Notes under the pieces: model-generated
The model's input: only the letters and a program-made list of their open reading frames with translations
The model's database searches: none
Told to the model about the DNA's origin: nothing
Position numbers and translations under genes: made by a program
Source: Phocoena phocoena
Lineage: Eukaryota; Chordata; Mammalia; Artiodactyla; Phocoenidae
Length of the DNA: 64,000 bases
NCBI RefSeq assembly: GCF_963924675.1
Contig: NC_089220.1
Span: forward strand, 88,849,168-88,913,167
Reading direction: 5' to 3'
Part shown: positions 1-10,790 of the stretch, in pieces
Numbering within the stretch: position 1 is the stretch's first letter
Layout: each line of letters opens with the position of its first letter

Positions 1-914
1 AATGGGATCTTGCTGGAAATATTCTCAGCAGGTGAAATGGCCTATTTCCTTTGTTTTCTGAATAGCCCCAGAGAGGATCCTAATTGGGAGGCCATCCACA
101 AATTTGTTCCATTTTCTCATTTATTTCTCTCGTATTGTGTTATATAATAATTTTATTCTGCAGAAGCTGCTTCTCTCACGTATCAGCCAAGATCAAATAA
201 TCGTGTTGGGCCAAAGGCATGACCCCTCCAAAAATGTAGTAAGTTATACTAAAATAGTCCTAAAGCAATTCAGAAATTTGTAGCAGACTATGTTAAGAAA
301 GTTAAAAACAGTCTCACTCCTCCCAGATTCTTTCATTAAGCTATCCAACACCCTTTACCAAAAAAATAACTGCAGTGCTCCTGAGGTATTACTGCACTGA
401 GAAGCCCTCACAGAAGGTGTAACACGTGTATACTTCTAGACGGTCTCTCCTTGCCATAAGGTGCACATGTAATTACTTGCAGGCTGCTAGGGAATAAGAA
501 AAGGTGGCAGGGACACCAGCCCTCTGTTCCCTCTCCATAGGAGATCAGAGAACTTGCTTTTGGAGAAGCTGCCATTAGGATACTTACAGTTTGTTTCTAG
601 AAAACTCATAAGGCCATAATTTTACCTTGTTTTTTATCCTTTGTAGCTAGGGAATAAAGAAGTCATTTGCAACGCTGGTTTCTTCTGTCTCTCTCCCTGT
701 CCATGAAGCAAGCCTGCTCCAAATCTACAAACTGATGCTAATGGGCCATACATCAAATTGTGTCCATCTGTTACCTAAATGGGCATTTTCAGGGAAAAAA
801 AAAATCAAGCAAATCACTTGGAGAGAAAGTTATGAAGACTTTCTAAATAAAACTGGCAGCCAATCCAGCCTCCAAATGGAGCAGTACATTTTGGAAGCAG
901 ATGTCTAGTTAAAT
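1..914. other. Unclassified sequence at the window start
   Basis: No repeat family, long open frame or RNA gene was recognised. The sequence is AT-rich and of mixed composition, with a short A-run near 800. It may be unique sequence or a repeat too decayed to see by eye. Confidence 0.4.
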
Positions 915-1404
915 GTTTGTCAATTTTGTTATCTTTTCAAAGAAACAACTTTTGGTTTTATTGATCTTCTCTATTGTTTTTCTATTCTCTATTTTGTTTA
1001 TCTGAATTCTAATCTTTATTATTGCCTCTTTCAGCTAGCTTTGAATTTAGTTTGTTTTACTTTATTATAGTTACTTAAGGTGTAAGTTTAGGTAATTGAT
1101 TTAGATATTTTCTCCTCTCTTTTTTAACATAGGTGTTTACAGTGATGAAGTTCCTTCTGAATACTGCCTTTGTAGGATCCCTTAGGCTTTAGTATGTTGC
1201 AATTTAAAAGAAAAATTGTCTCAAGGTATTTTCTGATTTCACTTGTGAAATCTTTAACCCATTGGTTATTTAGGAGTGTGTTACTTAATTTCCAAGTATT
1301 TTTAAATTTTCCAGTTTTCTTTCTGGCTATAGATTTTTAGTTTTATCCCACTGAGATCAAAGAAGATACTCTGAATGATTTATATATCTTTAAGAGTGAT
1401 ATCA
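915..1404 (-). mobile_element. Old L1 fragment, ORF2 linker region, antisense
   Basis: The plus strand reads as the complement of L1 ORF2 between the endonuclease and reverse transcriptase, including the complement of the '[11 protein letters not shown]' region near 930-970. It then runs toward the endonuclease. It is much more diverged than the L1 copies further right, with many frame breaks. Both ends are approximate. At about 1405 the sequence changes to sense-strand L1 5' sequence. Confidence 0.65.
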
Positions 1405-2099
1405 TCAAGATTGTGGGATTGGAGTTTTAACCCTTGTCCCACACAAGACACCAATTTAACAAACATACACAGATGAAAATATTTTCATGAGCACTCTGGA
1501 ATCTAGGAGATGGTTATGGCACTTGAGTGGAGCACAGAAATGAGAAAAGATGCATCAAAAAGTTTAAGAAGGACAGTTTCACTTTACCAATGTCACTCCT
1601 CCCCCAAAGTAGAACAGCACAGCACCAAGAGAGCTCCCCTTAGCCCACAAGATCTCCCACAGGGGAAAGAGAAAGTGAAATGAACATTTGATTTCCTCAG
1701 CCTTTTGGGTTGCTACTTGAGAGGCCTACTTCTGTTGTGCCTCACCCAGAACGTTGAGGGAATTGGAATAGCTAGAGTGCCTGAGGGCACCTAAAAAACA
1801 AACAAAAATGAGTGAGGGCTCTCAACTAGCATATGGGTCTCAACAACTGGCCTGTGGCTCCCTGGCAACAGATATACCTGCCCATGGGCCACCTGCCTAC
1901 AGACCTTGGCATCGTAACTGTCCAAGTACAGACCTTAGAACTTGGTCTTCACACCCACAGACCCTGGCATTGGGCCCCCTGTAGACCCTTCCAGTTGGCC
2001 CACCTGTGGACTCTACCAACAATCCTGCACAGAATTTCTGGCCAGGGTGACTGGTGAAGGTCTTTTCCTGCTAAAGCCACTCTATAGAGACTGGAAGTA

Positions 2100-3010
2100 G
2101 TGACTGCTTATTCAAATGTGCAGATAACAACACAAGGCTACAAGGATCATGAAGAATCAGGAAACATGATTCCACTAAAGGAACAAAATAAATCTCCAGA
2201 AAGAGACCCTACAGAAATCTGTGAAATGTCTAACAAAGAATTTAAAATAATTATTTCTAAAAGTTTAGTGAGTTACAAGAGAATACAAGCAGACAACTAA
2301 AAACAACAACAACAAACAGTTCAGGAACCAAATGAGAAGTTCATTCTGGAACTGAAGAATACAATGACTAGACTAAAATCAATCAATCAAACAAAAAAAA
2401 AGAGAGCTTTAACAATAGACTGAATAAAGCAGAAGAAATAATCAGCAAAGTTGAAGACAGGTCATTCTAAATCAAACTGTCAGAGCAACAATAAGAAAAA
2501 ACGTATTTAAAAAGAGTGAAGAAAGCCTACAGAATTTATGAGATACCATTAAATGAAACAGTATACACATTTGGGAGCAAGAAGAAGAAAGAGAGAGGAC
2601 ACAAATATTATTTAAAGGAATAATGGCTGAAAGATTCCCAAATATACGGAGAGAAATGGACATATAGATTTGTGAAGCCTAAAGAATCCAACCAGGTAGA
2701 ACCTAAAGAAGTCTTCATCAAGATGCATTAAATTGTCAAAAGTCAATGGCAAAGAGGGAATTTTAAAACAGCAAGAGAAACATAACTTGTCACATAAAAG
2801 GGAACCCCCATAAGATTATTAAGCAGATTTCTCAGAAGAAACCTTATAGGCCAAGAAAGACTGGGATGATATATTCAAAATGTTGAAAGAAAAAGAAACA
2901 CCTGCCAACCAATAATACTATACCTGTAAAAGCTGTCCTTCAGAAATGAAGGAGAGATAAACAACTGTCCCAGACAGACAAAAACTGAAGGAATTTATAA
3001 TCACTAGGTC
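2100..3010 (+). pseudogene. Decayed ORF1 of the ancient L1
   Basis: ORF1 encodes the L1 RNA-binding chaperone (coiled coil, RRM, C-terminal domain). Here the first 66 codons (2100-2300) stay open and contain an 'NKEFKI' block like that near the ORF1 N-terminus of the younger copies. A charged, coiled-coil-like stretch and a C-terminal-domain-like stretch follow, with several stops and frameshifts. No functional protein can come from it. The assignment rests on order and on similarity to the better preserved ORF1 at 3247. Confidence 0.6.
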
Positions 3011-3108
3011 TGCCTTACAAAAGTGTTAAAGGGGGTTTTTCAAGTTGAAGCAAAAGGATGCTACTCAACACAAGAACATACAAAAATATAGTTCTCACCA
3101 GTAAATAT

Positions 3109-3124
3109 AAAAATACAGAAAAAC
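3109..3124. repeat. Target-site duplication, left copy (16 bp)
   Basis: The sequence aaaaatacagaaaaac lies directly before L1 5' UTR sequence. The identical 16 bases recur at 10116-10131, directly after the 3' A-run of the same insertion. Confidence 0.85.
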
Positions 3125-3246
3125 GAGTCCCTCCCATCAAGCCTCTTAGATATCCTCATCCAACAGAGGGCAGACAGCAGAAGTAAGAAGAATTAAAATC
3201 CTGCAGACTGTGGAACAAAAACCACATTCACAAAAAGATAGACAAG

Positions 3247-4140
3247 ATGAAAAGGCAGAGGGCTATATACCAGATGAAGGAACAAGATAAAACCCCAGAA
3301 AAACAACTAAATGAAGTGGAGATAGGCAACCTTCCAGCAAAAGAATTCAGAATAACGATAGTGAAGATGATCCAGGACCTCGGAAAAAGAATGGAGGCAA
3401 AAATCGAGAAGATGCAAGAAATGTTTAACAAAGACCTAGAAGAATTAAAGGATAAACAAACAGAGATGAACAATACAATAACTGAAATGAAAACTACACT
3501 AGAAGGAATAAAGAGCAGAATAACTGAGGAAGAAGAATGGATAAGTGACCTGGAAGACAGAATGGTGGAATTCACTGCTGTGGAACAGACTAAAGAAAAA
3601 AGAATGAAAAGAAATGAAGACAGCCTAAGAGACCTCTGGGACAACATTAAACACAACAACATTCACATTATAGGGGTCCCAGAAGGAGAAGAGAGAGAAA
3701 AAGGACCAGAGAAAATATTTGAAGAGATTATAGTCGAGCACTTCCCTAACATGGGATAAGAAATAGCCACCCAAGCCCAGGAAGTGCAAAGAGTTCCATA
3801 CAGGATAAACCCAAGGAGAAACATGCCAAAACACATAGTAATCAAATTGGCAAAAATTAAAGACAAAGAAAAATTATTGAAAGAAACAAGGGGAAAATGA
3901 CAAATAACATACAAGGGAACTCCCATAAGGTTAACAGCTGATTTCTCAGCAGAAACTCTACAAGCCAGAAGGGAGTGGCATGATATACTTAAAGTGATGA
4001 AAAGGAAGAACCTAGAACCAAGATTACTCTACCCAGCAAGGATCTCATTCAGATTCGATGAAGAAATCAAAAGCTTTACAGACAAGCAAAAGCTATGAGA
4101 ATTCAGCACCACCAAACCAGCTCTACAACAAATGCTAAAG
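3247..4140 (+). pseudogene. L1 ORF1 (RNA-binding chaperone), broken by a stop
   Basis: The ATG at 3247 opens 170 codons. Residues about 35-125 are a charged heptad-rich stretch expected to form the ORF1 coiled-coil trimer, including 'ITEEEEWISDLEDRM'. The RRM begins near residue 137 with 'IHIIGVPEGEE'. A TAA at 3757-3759 ends the frame inside the RRM, where the sister copy at 43247 reads an AAA lysine codon. The same frame then runs on through the C-terminal domain for about 45 codons to a second stop near 3898, and more C-terminal sequence follows to about 4140. The product normally packages L1 RNA in cytoplasmic ribonucleoprotein. The start is chosen by match to the other copies (Met-Lys near the same position). 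Confidence 0.85.
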
Positions 4141-4208
4141 GAACTTCTCTAAGTGGGAAACACAAGAGAAGAGTAGGACCTACAAAAACAAACCCAAAAC
4201 AATTAAGA

Positions 4209-4422
4209 AAATAACAGGAACATACATATTGATTATTACCTTAAACGTGAATGGATTAAATGCTCCAACCAAAAAACACAGGCTTGCTGAATGGATACAA
4301 AAACAAGGCCCATATATACGCTGTGTACAAGAGACCCACTTCAGATGTAGGGACACATACAGACTGAAAGTGAGGGGATAGAAAAAGATATTCCATGCAA
4401 ATGGAAATCAAAAGAAAGCTGG
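4209..4422 (+). pseudogene. L1 ORF2, N-terminal endonuclease part, start codon lost
   Basis: This is the first part of the apurinic-like endonuclease domain that nicks target DNA. The sequence reads through the conserved 'ITLNVNGLNAPT' region at about 4235-4270 and the 'QETHFR' region near 4325. Where the sister copy at 46172 has ATG GCA ATA GGA, this copy has AAAATAACAGGA, so the ORF2 start is lost. The frame is cut at about 4422 by the nested insertion and resumes at about 6139. About 40 bp expected from the other copies is missing at the break. Confidence 0.75.
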
Positions 4423-4448
4423 ATTGTTTCTTTTTTGAAAGAAACAAT
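4423..4448. repeat. Perfect 11-bp inverted repeat at an insertion junction
   Basis: Arms attgtttcttt (4423-4433) and aaagaaacaat (4438-4448) flank a 4-base loop. It sits where sense L1 ORF2 stops and the inverted L1 begins. Most of these bases match neither L1 side, which suggests filler made while the junction was joined. Confidence 0.7.
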
Positions 4449-5268
4449 GAGCTGCTTGTAAATTTTAGAGATTAATCCTTTGTCAGTTGCTTCATTTGCA
4501 AATATTTTCTCCCATTCTGAGGGTTGTCTTTTGGTCTTGTTTATGGTTTCCTTTGCTGGGCAAAAGCTTTTAGGTTTCATTAGGTCCCATTTGTTTATTT
4601 TTGGTTTTATTTCCATTTTTCTAGGAGGTGGGTCAAAAAGGATCTTGCTGTGATTTATGTCATAGAGTGTTCTGCCTATGTTTTCCTCTAAGAGTTTGAT
4701 AGTGTCTGGCCTTACATTTAGGTCTTTAATCAATTTTGAGTTTATTTTTGTGTATAGTGTTAGGGAGTGTTCTAATTTCATACTTTTACATGTACCTGTC
4801 CAGTTTTCCCATCACCACTTACTGAAGAGGCTGTCTTTTCTCCACTGTATATTCTTGCCTGCTTTATCAAAGATAAGGTGACGATATGTGCGTGGGTTTA
4901 TCTCTGGGTTTCCTAAGAACCTAGGGGTAAGATGGGAATAAAGCCACAGATGTACTAGAGAATGGACTTGAGGATATGGGGAGGGAGAAGGGTAAGCTGT
5001 GACAAAGTGAGAGAGTGGCATGGACATATATACACTACCAAACGTAAAATAGATAGCTAGTGGGAAGCAGCTACATAGCAAAAGGAAATCAGCTCGGTGG
5101 TTTGTGACCACCTAGAGGGGTGGGCTAGGGAGAGTGGGAGGGAGGGAGACACAAGAGGGAAAAGATATGGGAACATATGTATATGTATAACTGATTCACT
5201 TTGTTATAAAGCAGGAACTAACACACCATTGTAAAGCAATTATACTCCAATGAAGATGTTAAAAAAAA
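4447..5268 (+). mobile_element. 5'-inverted (twin-primed) L1 insertion
   Basis: 4447-4912 is the complement of L1 ORF2 C-terminal sequence; its minus strand holds an open frame of 146 codons (4341-4781) that includes the '[17 protein letters not shown]' type region. At about 4913 the sequence switches to sense L1 3' UTR and continues to the tail at about 5268. An inverted upstream part joined to a sense 3' end is the classic twin-priming product. About 0.75 kb of L1 is missing between the two parts. No TSD was found; the target lost bases instead. Confidence 0.75.
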
Positions 5269-6138
5269 CACAAAGGAGTTATAATCACACCACTAAAAGG
5301 ACAAAAATATGTGAGGAAAAATTATAGGGATGCCAAGGGGAAAGAAAATGGAAAATGCACTAATCTCACGTTTCTTTGAGAAGGATCTATTGATTCTGTT
5401 AAAAGTTAATAAATCCTGCATGAGATTGTGGTGCAGAAAATGATATTAGTTAAAAATCCAGTGAAATCTGAGCAAACTCTCTAGTTTAGTTTATGATATT
5501 GCACAGATGTCATTTCTTAGTTTTGATAATTGTTCTCTGGTTATTTAAGATGATAATATAAGTGAAAGCTGAGTGAAAGGTATATGGGAAGTCTACTCTT
5601 TTTTTTTTGCAATTTCTCTGTAAGTATACATCATCTCAATATTAAAAGTTATTAAAAGTTGATAAATCAAGAAACACTGATATAAAATTATTAAAACTCA
5701 TAATGTCACTCACCAGAAGAAACTGAAGCAAAATCTTAATGGCAATAATCCTAGGAAACAGAATTGGGGTTAAAAAGGCCTTGCCTTTCAATTTTATACC
5801 TCCTTGTAAGGTCTAAAAATATGTTAACCACGTACATAAATTACTTTTAAAGCAATTTTAATTTTAAAATATTACTAAAACTTTACTAGTCAGCAAAATT
5901 TGACAATTTAAAGAACATATTATATATATAATTCCTATTTCATATACTGTATTTATTATTGTTCTGTCATAGATGATTTAGGTGCTTGCAAAGATATAAT
6001 GCTTCAAATGAACTAAAGAAGTATTATCATGATTTTGTTTGTCATGTATCACTGAATTAGACACCATCACATATTAAATGGATACTAAATAAAAGTCCAT
6101 GGTAAAAAAATAATAATAATAAAATTAAATTAAAAAAA
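5269..6138 (+). other. Non-L1 segment after the inverted L1, probable 3' transduction
   Basis: About 870 bp resembles no L1 part or SINE that I recognise. It lies between the L1 tail at 5261-5268 and the point where the interrupted ORF2 resumes (about 6139). It ends in A-rich sequence (taataataataaaattaaat, then A7), preceded by an AATAAA-like signal near 6088. This is what read-through of the source L1's polyadenylation site would leave. A separate later insertion is the alternative. Confidence 0.5.
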
Positions 6139-9100
6139 GAATGTTACAAGAGACAAGGAAGGACACTACATAATGATCAAGGGATCAATCCAAGAGGAAG
6201 ATATAACAATTATAAATCTATATGCACCCAACATAGGAGTACCTCAATACATAAGGCAACTGCTAACAGCTCTAAAAGAGGAAATTGACAGTAACACAAT
6301 AATAGTGGGGGACTTTAACATCTCACTTACACCAATGGACAGATCATCCAAAATGAAAATAAATAAGGAAACACAAGCTTTAAATGACACAATAGACCAG
6401 ATAGATTTAATTGATATTTATAGGACATTCCATCCAAAAACAGCAGATTACACTTTCTTCTCCAGTGCGCACAGAACATTCTCCACGATAGATCACATCT
6501 TGGATCATAAATCAAGCCTCAGTAAATTTAAGAAAATTGAAATCATATCAAGCATCTTTTCTGACCACAATGCTATGAGATTAGAAATGAATTACAGGGG
6601 AAAAATCGTAAAAAAACACAAACACATGGAGGCTAAACAACACCCTACTAAATAACCAAGAGATCCCCTGAAGAAATCAAAGAGGAAATCAAAAAATACC
6701 TAGAGACAAATGACAATGAAAACACGATGATCCAAAACATATGGGATGCAGCAAAAGCAGTTCTAAGAGGGAAGTTTATAACTATACAAACCTACCTCAA
6801 GAAACATCTCAAATTAACAATCTAACCTTACACCTAAAGGAACTAGAGAAAGAAGAACAAACAAAACCCAAATTCAGCAGAAGGAAAGAAATCATAAAGA
6901 TCAGAGCAGAAATAAATGCAATAGAAACAAAGAAAACAATAGCAAAGATCAATAAAACTAAAAGCTGGTTCTTTGAGAAGATAAACAAAATTGATAAACC
7001 ACTAGCCAGACTCATCAAGAAAAAGAGAGAGAGGACTCAAATCAATAAAATTAGAAATGAAAAAGGAGTAGTTACAACAGACACTGCAGAAATACAAACC
7101 ATCCTAAGAGACTACTACAAGCAACTCTATGCTAATAAGATGGACAAACTGGAAGAAATGGACAAATTCTTAGAAAGGTATAACCTTCCAAGACTGAACC
7201 AGGAAGGAAAAGAAAATATGAACAGACCAATCACAAGTAATGAAATTGAAACTGTGATTAAAAATCTTCTAACAAACAAAAGTTCAGAACCAGATGGCTT
7301 CACAGGTGAATTCTATCAAACATTTAGAGAAGAGCTAACACCCATCCTTCTCAAACTCTTCCAAAAACTTGCAGAGAAAGGAACATTCCCAAACTCATTC
7401 TATGAGGCCACCATCACCCCGATACCAAAAGCAGACAAAGGTACTACACAAAAAGAAAATTACAGACCAATATCACTGATGAACATAGATGCAAAAATCC
7501 TCAACAAAATATGAGCAAACAGAATCCAACAACACATTAAAAGGATCATACACCACGATCAAGTGGGTTTTATCCCAGGGATGCAAGGATTCTTCAATAT
7601 ACGTAAATCAATCAATATGATACACCATATTAACAAATTGAAGAAGAAAAACCATATGATCATCTCAATAGATGCAGAAAAAGCTTTTGACAAAATTCAA
7701 CACCAATTTATGATAAAAAAACTCTCCAGAAAGTGGGCATAGAGGGAACCTACATCAACATAATAAAGGCCATAAACAACAAGGCCACAGCAAACATCAT
7801 TCTCAATGGTGTAAAACTGAAAGCATTTCCTCTAAGATCAGGAACGAGACAAGGATGTCCACTCTCACAACTATTATTCAACATAGTTTTGGAAGTCCTA
7901 GCCACGGCAATCAGAGAAAAAAAAGAAATAAAAGGAATACACATTGGAAAAGAAGAAGTAAAACTGTCACTGTTTGCAGATGACATGATATTATATATAT
8001 AGAATCCTAAAAATGCCACCAGTAAACTACTAGAGCTAATCAGTGAATTTGGTAAAGTTGCCGGATACAAAATTAATGCACAGAAATCTCTTGCATTCCT
8101 ATACACTAATGATGAAAAATCTGAAAGAGAAATTATGGAAATACTCCCACTTACTATTGCAACAAAAAGAATAAAATACCTAGGAATAAACCTACCTAGG
8201 GAGACAAAGACCTGTATGCAGAAAACTATAAGACACTGATGAAAGAAATTAAAGATGATACCAACAGATGGAGAGATATACCATGTTTTTGGATTGGAAG
8301 AATCAATATTGTGAAAATGACTATACTACCCAAAGCAATTTACAGATTCAATGCAATCCCTATCAAATTGCCAATGGCATTTTTTACAGAACTAGAACAA
8401 ATCATCTAAAAATGTGTATGGAAACACAAAAGACCCCGAATAGCCAAAGCAGTCTTGAGGGAAAAAAACAGAGCTGGAGGAATCAGACACCCTGACTTCT
8501 GACAATACTACAAAACTACAGTAACCAAGACAATATGATACTGGCACAAAAACAGAAACATAGATCAATGGAACAAGATAGAAAGCCCAGATATAAACCC
8601 ACACACCTATGGTCAACTAATCTATGATAAAAGAGGCAAAGATATACAACGGAGAAAAGACAGTCTCTTCAATAAGTGGTGCTGGGAAAACTGGACAGCT
8701 ACATGTAAAAGAGTGAAATTAGAACACTCCCTAACACCATCCACAAAATCAACTCAAAATAGATTCGAGACCTAAATGTAAGACCGGACACTATAAAACT
8801 CTTAGAGTAAAATATAGGAAGAACACTCTCTGACATCAATCACAGCAAGTTCTTTGTTTGATCCACCTCCTAGAGTAATGGAAATAAAAACAAAAATAAA
8901 CAAATGGGACCTAATGAAAAGTCAAAGCTTTCCACAGCAAAGGAAACCATAAACAAGACGAAAAGGCAACCCTCAGAATGGTGGATATTATTTGCAAATG
9001 AATCAATGGACAAAGGATTAATCTCCAAAAAATATAAACAGCTCATGCAGCTCAATATTAAAGAAACAAACAACCCAATCCAAAAATGGGCAGAAGACCT

Positions 9101-9690
9101 AAATAGACATTTCTCCAAAGAAGACATACAAATGGCCAAGAAGCACATGAAAAGCTGCTCAACATCACTAATTATTAGAGAAATGCAAATCAAAACTACA
9201 ATGAGGTCTCACCTCACACCAGTTAGAATGGGCATCATCAGAAAATCTACAAACAACAAATGCTGGAGAGGGTGTGGGGAAAAGGGAACCCTCTTGCACT
9301 GTTGGTGGGAATGTAAATTGATACAGCCACTATGGAGAACAGTATGGAGGTTCCTTAAAAAACTAAAAATAGAATTACCATATGATCTAGCAATCCCACT
9401 ACTGGGCATATACCCAGAGAAAACCATAGTTCAAAAAGACACATGCGCCCCAATGTTCATTGCAGCACTATTTACAATTGCCAGGTCATGGAAGCAACCT
9501 AAATGCCCATCGACAGATGAGTGGATAAAGAAGTTGTAGTACATATATACAATGGAATATTACTCAGCCATAAAAAGGAATGACACTGAGTCATTTGTTG
9601 AGACGTGGATGGATCTAAAGACTGTCATACAGAATGAAATAAGTCAGAAAGGGAAAAACAAATATCATATACTAATGTATGTATGTGAAA
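6139..9690 (+). pseudogene. L1 ORF2 remainder: endonuclease, reverse transcriptase, Cys-rich domain (broken)
   Basis: ORF2 encodes the enzyme that nicks DNA and copies L1 RNA at the nick. Open pieces are 6173-6655 (endonuclease half with 'GDFNISLTPMD' and 'SDHNAMRLE'), 6741-7514 (linker with '[13 protein letters not shown]', then RT start with '[11 protein letters not shown]' and 'YRPISLMN'), 7733-8002 (RT core with 'TRQGCPLS' and the catalytic 'FADDMILYI') and 8904-9539 (C-terminal domain with Cys/His cluster '[18 protein letters not shown]'). The endonuclease and RT catalytic motifs survive, but stops follow each piece, including a TAG directly after the FADD block. In total it matches the usual ORF2 of about 1,270 codons once the nested insertion is removed. 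Confidence 0.85.
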
Positions 9691-9906
9691 CCTAGAAAAA
9701 TGATACAGATGAACCAGTTTGCAGGGCGGAAGTTGAGACACAGATGTAAAGAACAAATGAATGGACACCAAGGGGTGAAAACTGCGGTGGGGTGGGGGTG
9801 GTCACGTGCTGAATTGGGCAATTGGGATTGGCATGTATACACTGATGTGTATAAAACTGATGACTAATAAGAATCTGCAGTATAAACAAGCAAACAAACA
9901 AAAACA

Positions 9907-10115
9907 ACTAATACTAAACTTTCTTTGGGTTATTTGTATGGAAATATGTTAATATACATGTTTCAGACATTACATGAAATTTCTAAAAATCTTATATGTT
10001 CTGGTATAATGTTATAAGTCTTAATTCTAGTTATTACTTTAAAATGTATATCTCAGAAGTAACTAAATTTGCTTGTCAATTGCCTTATTATGAACTTTCA
10101 TCAAATCTGTAAAAA
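9907..10115 (+). other. 3'-transduced flank of the 3125-10115 L1
   Basis: After the canonical 3' end (A-rich 'caagcaaacaaacaaaaac', ending about 9906) come about 200 bp with no L1 similarity, then a run of A at 10111-10120 that merges into the TSD. The TSD lies after this segment and not after the canonical end, so the segment moved together with the L1. Confidence 0.7.
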
Positions 10116-10131
10116 AAAAATACAGAAAAAC
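10116..10131. repeat. Target-site duplication, right copy (16 bp)
   Basis: Identical to 3109-3124 (aaaaatacagaaaaac). The A-run before it makes the left edge ambiguous by a few bases. The sequence after it continues the ancient L1 broken at 3124. Confidence 0.85.
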
Positions 10132-10790
10132 AGAATAATGCAATACTGTAATGATGGAAATAAAGCATATTTAACCCTAGTATAAAAGATAAAAAAGTAT
10201 TAAGAAGAACTATAACCACAAAATTTGTCACTAGGTACACAGCATAAAAAGAAGTAAAAATTGACAATAATATAAAGTGTGTGTGGAGTGAAGGGAATAA
10301 AAGTGTAGAGTTTTTGCCTGTAATTGAAGTTAAATTGTTATCAGGTTAAAATAAAGTGTTATAACTATGAGAAATTTTAAGCAATTCTCATACTAACCAC
10401 AAAAAAATACATAGTAGATACATGAATACAAAGACAAAAGAATCAAAGTATGTTACTACAAAAAATCATCAATTTATACAGGAATACAGCCAGTGGGGAT
10501 GAAAGGAACAAAAGAACTACAAAACAGACAAAAACCAATTAACAAAATGGCAATAGTAAATCTTTAACTATCAATAATGACTTTACATCTAAATGTATTT
10601 AACTCACCACTCAAAAGATATAAAGTGGGTGAATGCATTAAAAAAGAAGATTCAACTATATGCTTTCTACAAAAGACTTTAGATATCAGGACATATTTAA
10701 GCTGAGGAGTGAAGGGATAGAAAAAGATATTTCATGTAAATGGTAACCAAAAGACAGCAGAAGTTGCTATATTTATATCAGACAAAAGAG
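10116..10790 (+). mobile_element. Ancient L1 resumed: inter-ORF region and ORF2 start
   Basis: This continues the element of 1405-3124. The sequence has the old-L1 inter-ORF pattern, then an ORF2-like start near 10545 ('aaaatggcaatagtaaat', like the ORF2 ATG context elsewhere). Endonuclease-like sequence follows to 'atatcagacaaaagagactt', where the antisense L1 begins. It is heavily diverged and has no long frame. Confidence 0.65.

Larger units (their letters stand above)
1405..3124 (+). mobile_element. Ancient L1, 5' UTR and ORF1 part (host of the 3125-10115 insertion)
   Basis: This is a decayed sense-strand L1: a 5' UTR-like part to about 2090, then ORF1-like sequence to about 3010, then the stretch between the two ORFs. 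It breaks at 3124 inside A-rich sequence. It resumes at 10116 with inter-ORF and early ORF2 sequence in the same orientation. The two parts therefore belong to one element opened by the L1 at 3125-10115. The left limit is approximate. Confidence 0.65.
3125..10115 (+). mobile_element. Nearly complete L1 with TSD, an internal nested insertion and a 3' transduction
   Basis: It starts in the last part of an L1 5' UTR (3125-3246), so most of the 5' UTR is missing. ORF1 (from 3247) and ORF2 follow; ORF2 is split at about 4422 and resumes at about 6139. L1-like 3' UTR ends near 9906, then about 200 bp of non-L1 sequence ends in an A-run. An exact 16-bp TSD bounds the whole unit. The 3' UTR (9691-9906) is a different type from the other well-preserved L1s here: it has the 'attgggattggcatgtatac' block and no '(gaccacc)tagaggggtgg' block. 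ORF1 and ORF2 carry stops and frameshifts, so the element is dead. Confidence 0.85.

Noticed and set aside
3228..3662. Minus-strand open frame of 144 codons
   Set aside because: It is antisense to L1 ORF1; lack of stops comes from the Lys/Glu-rich coiled coil read backwards, giving a Leu/Ser/Phe-rich artefact.
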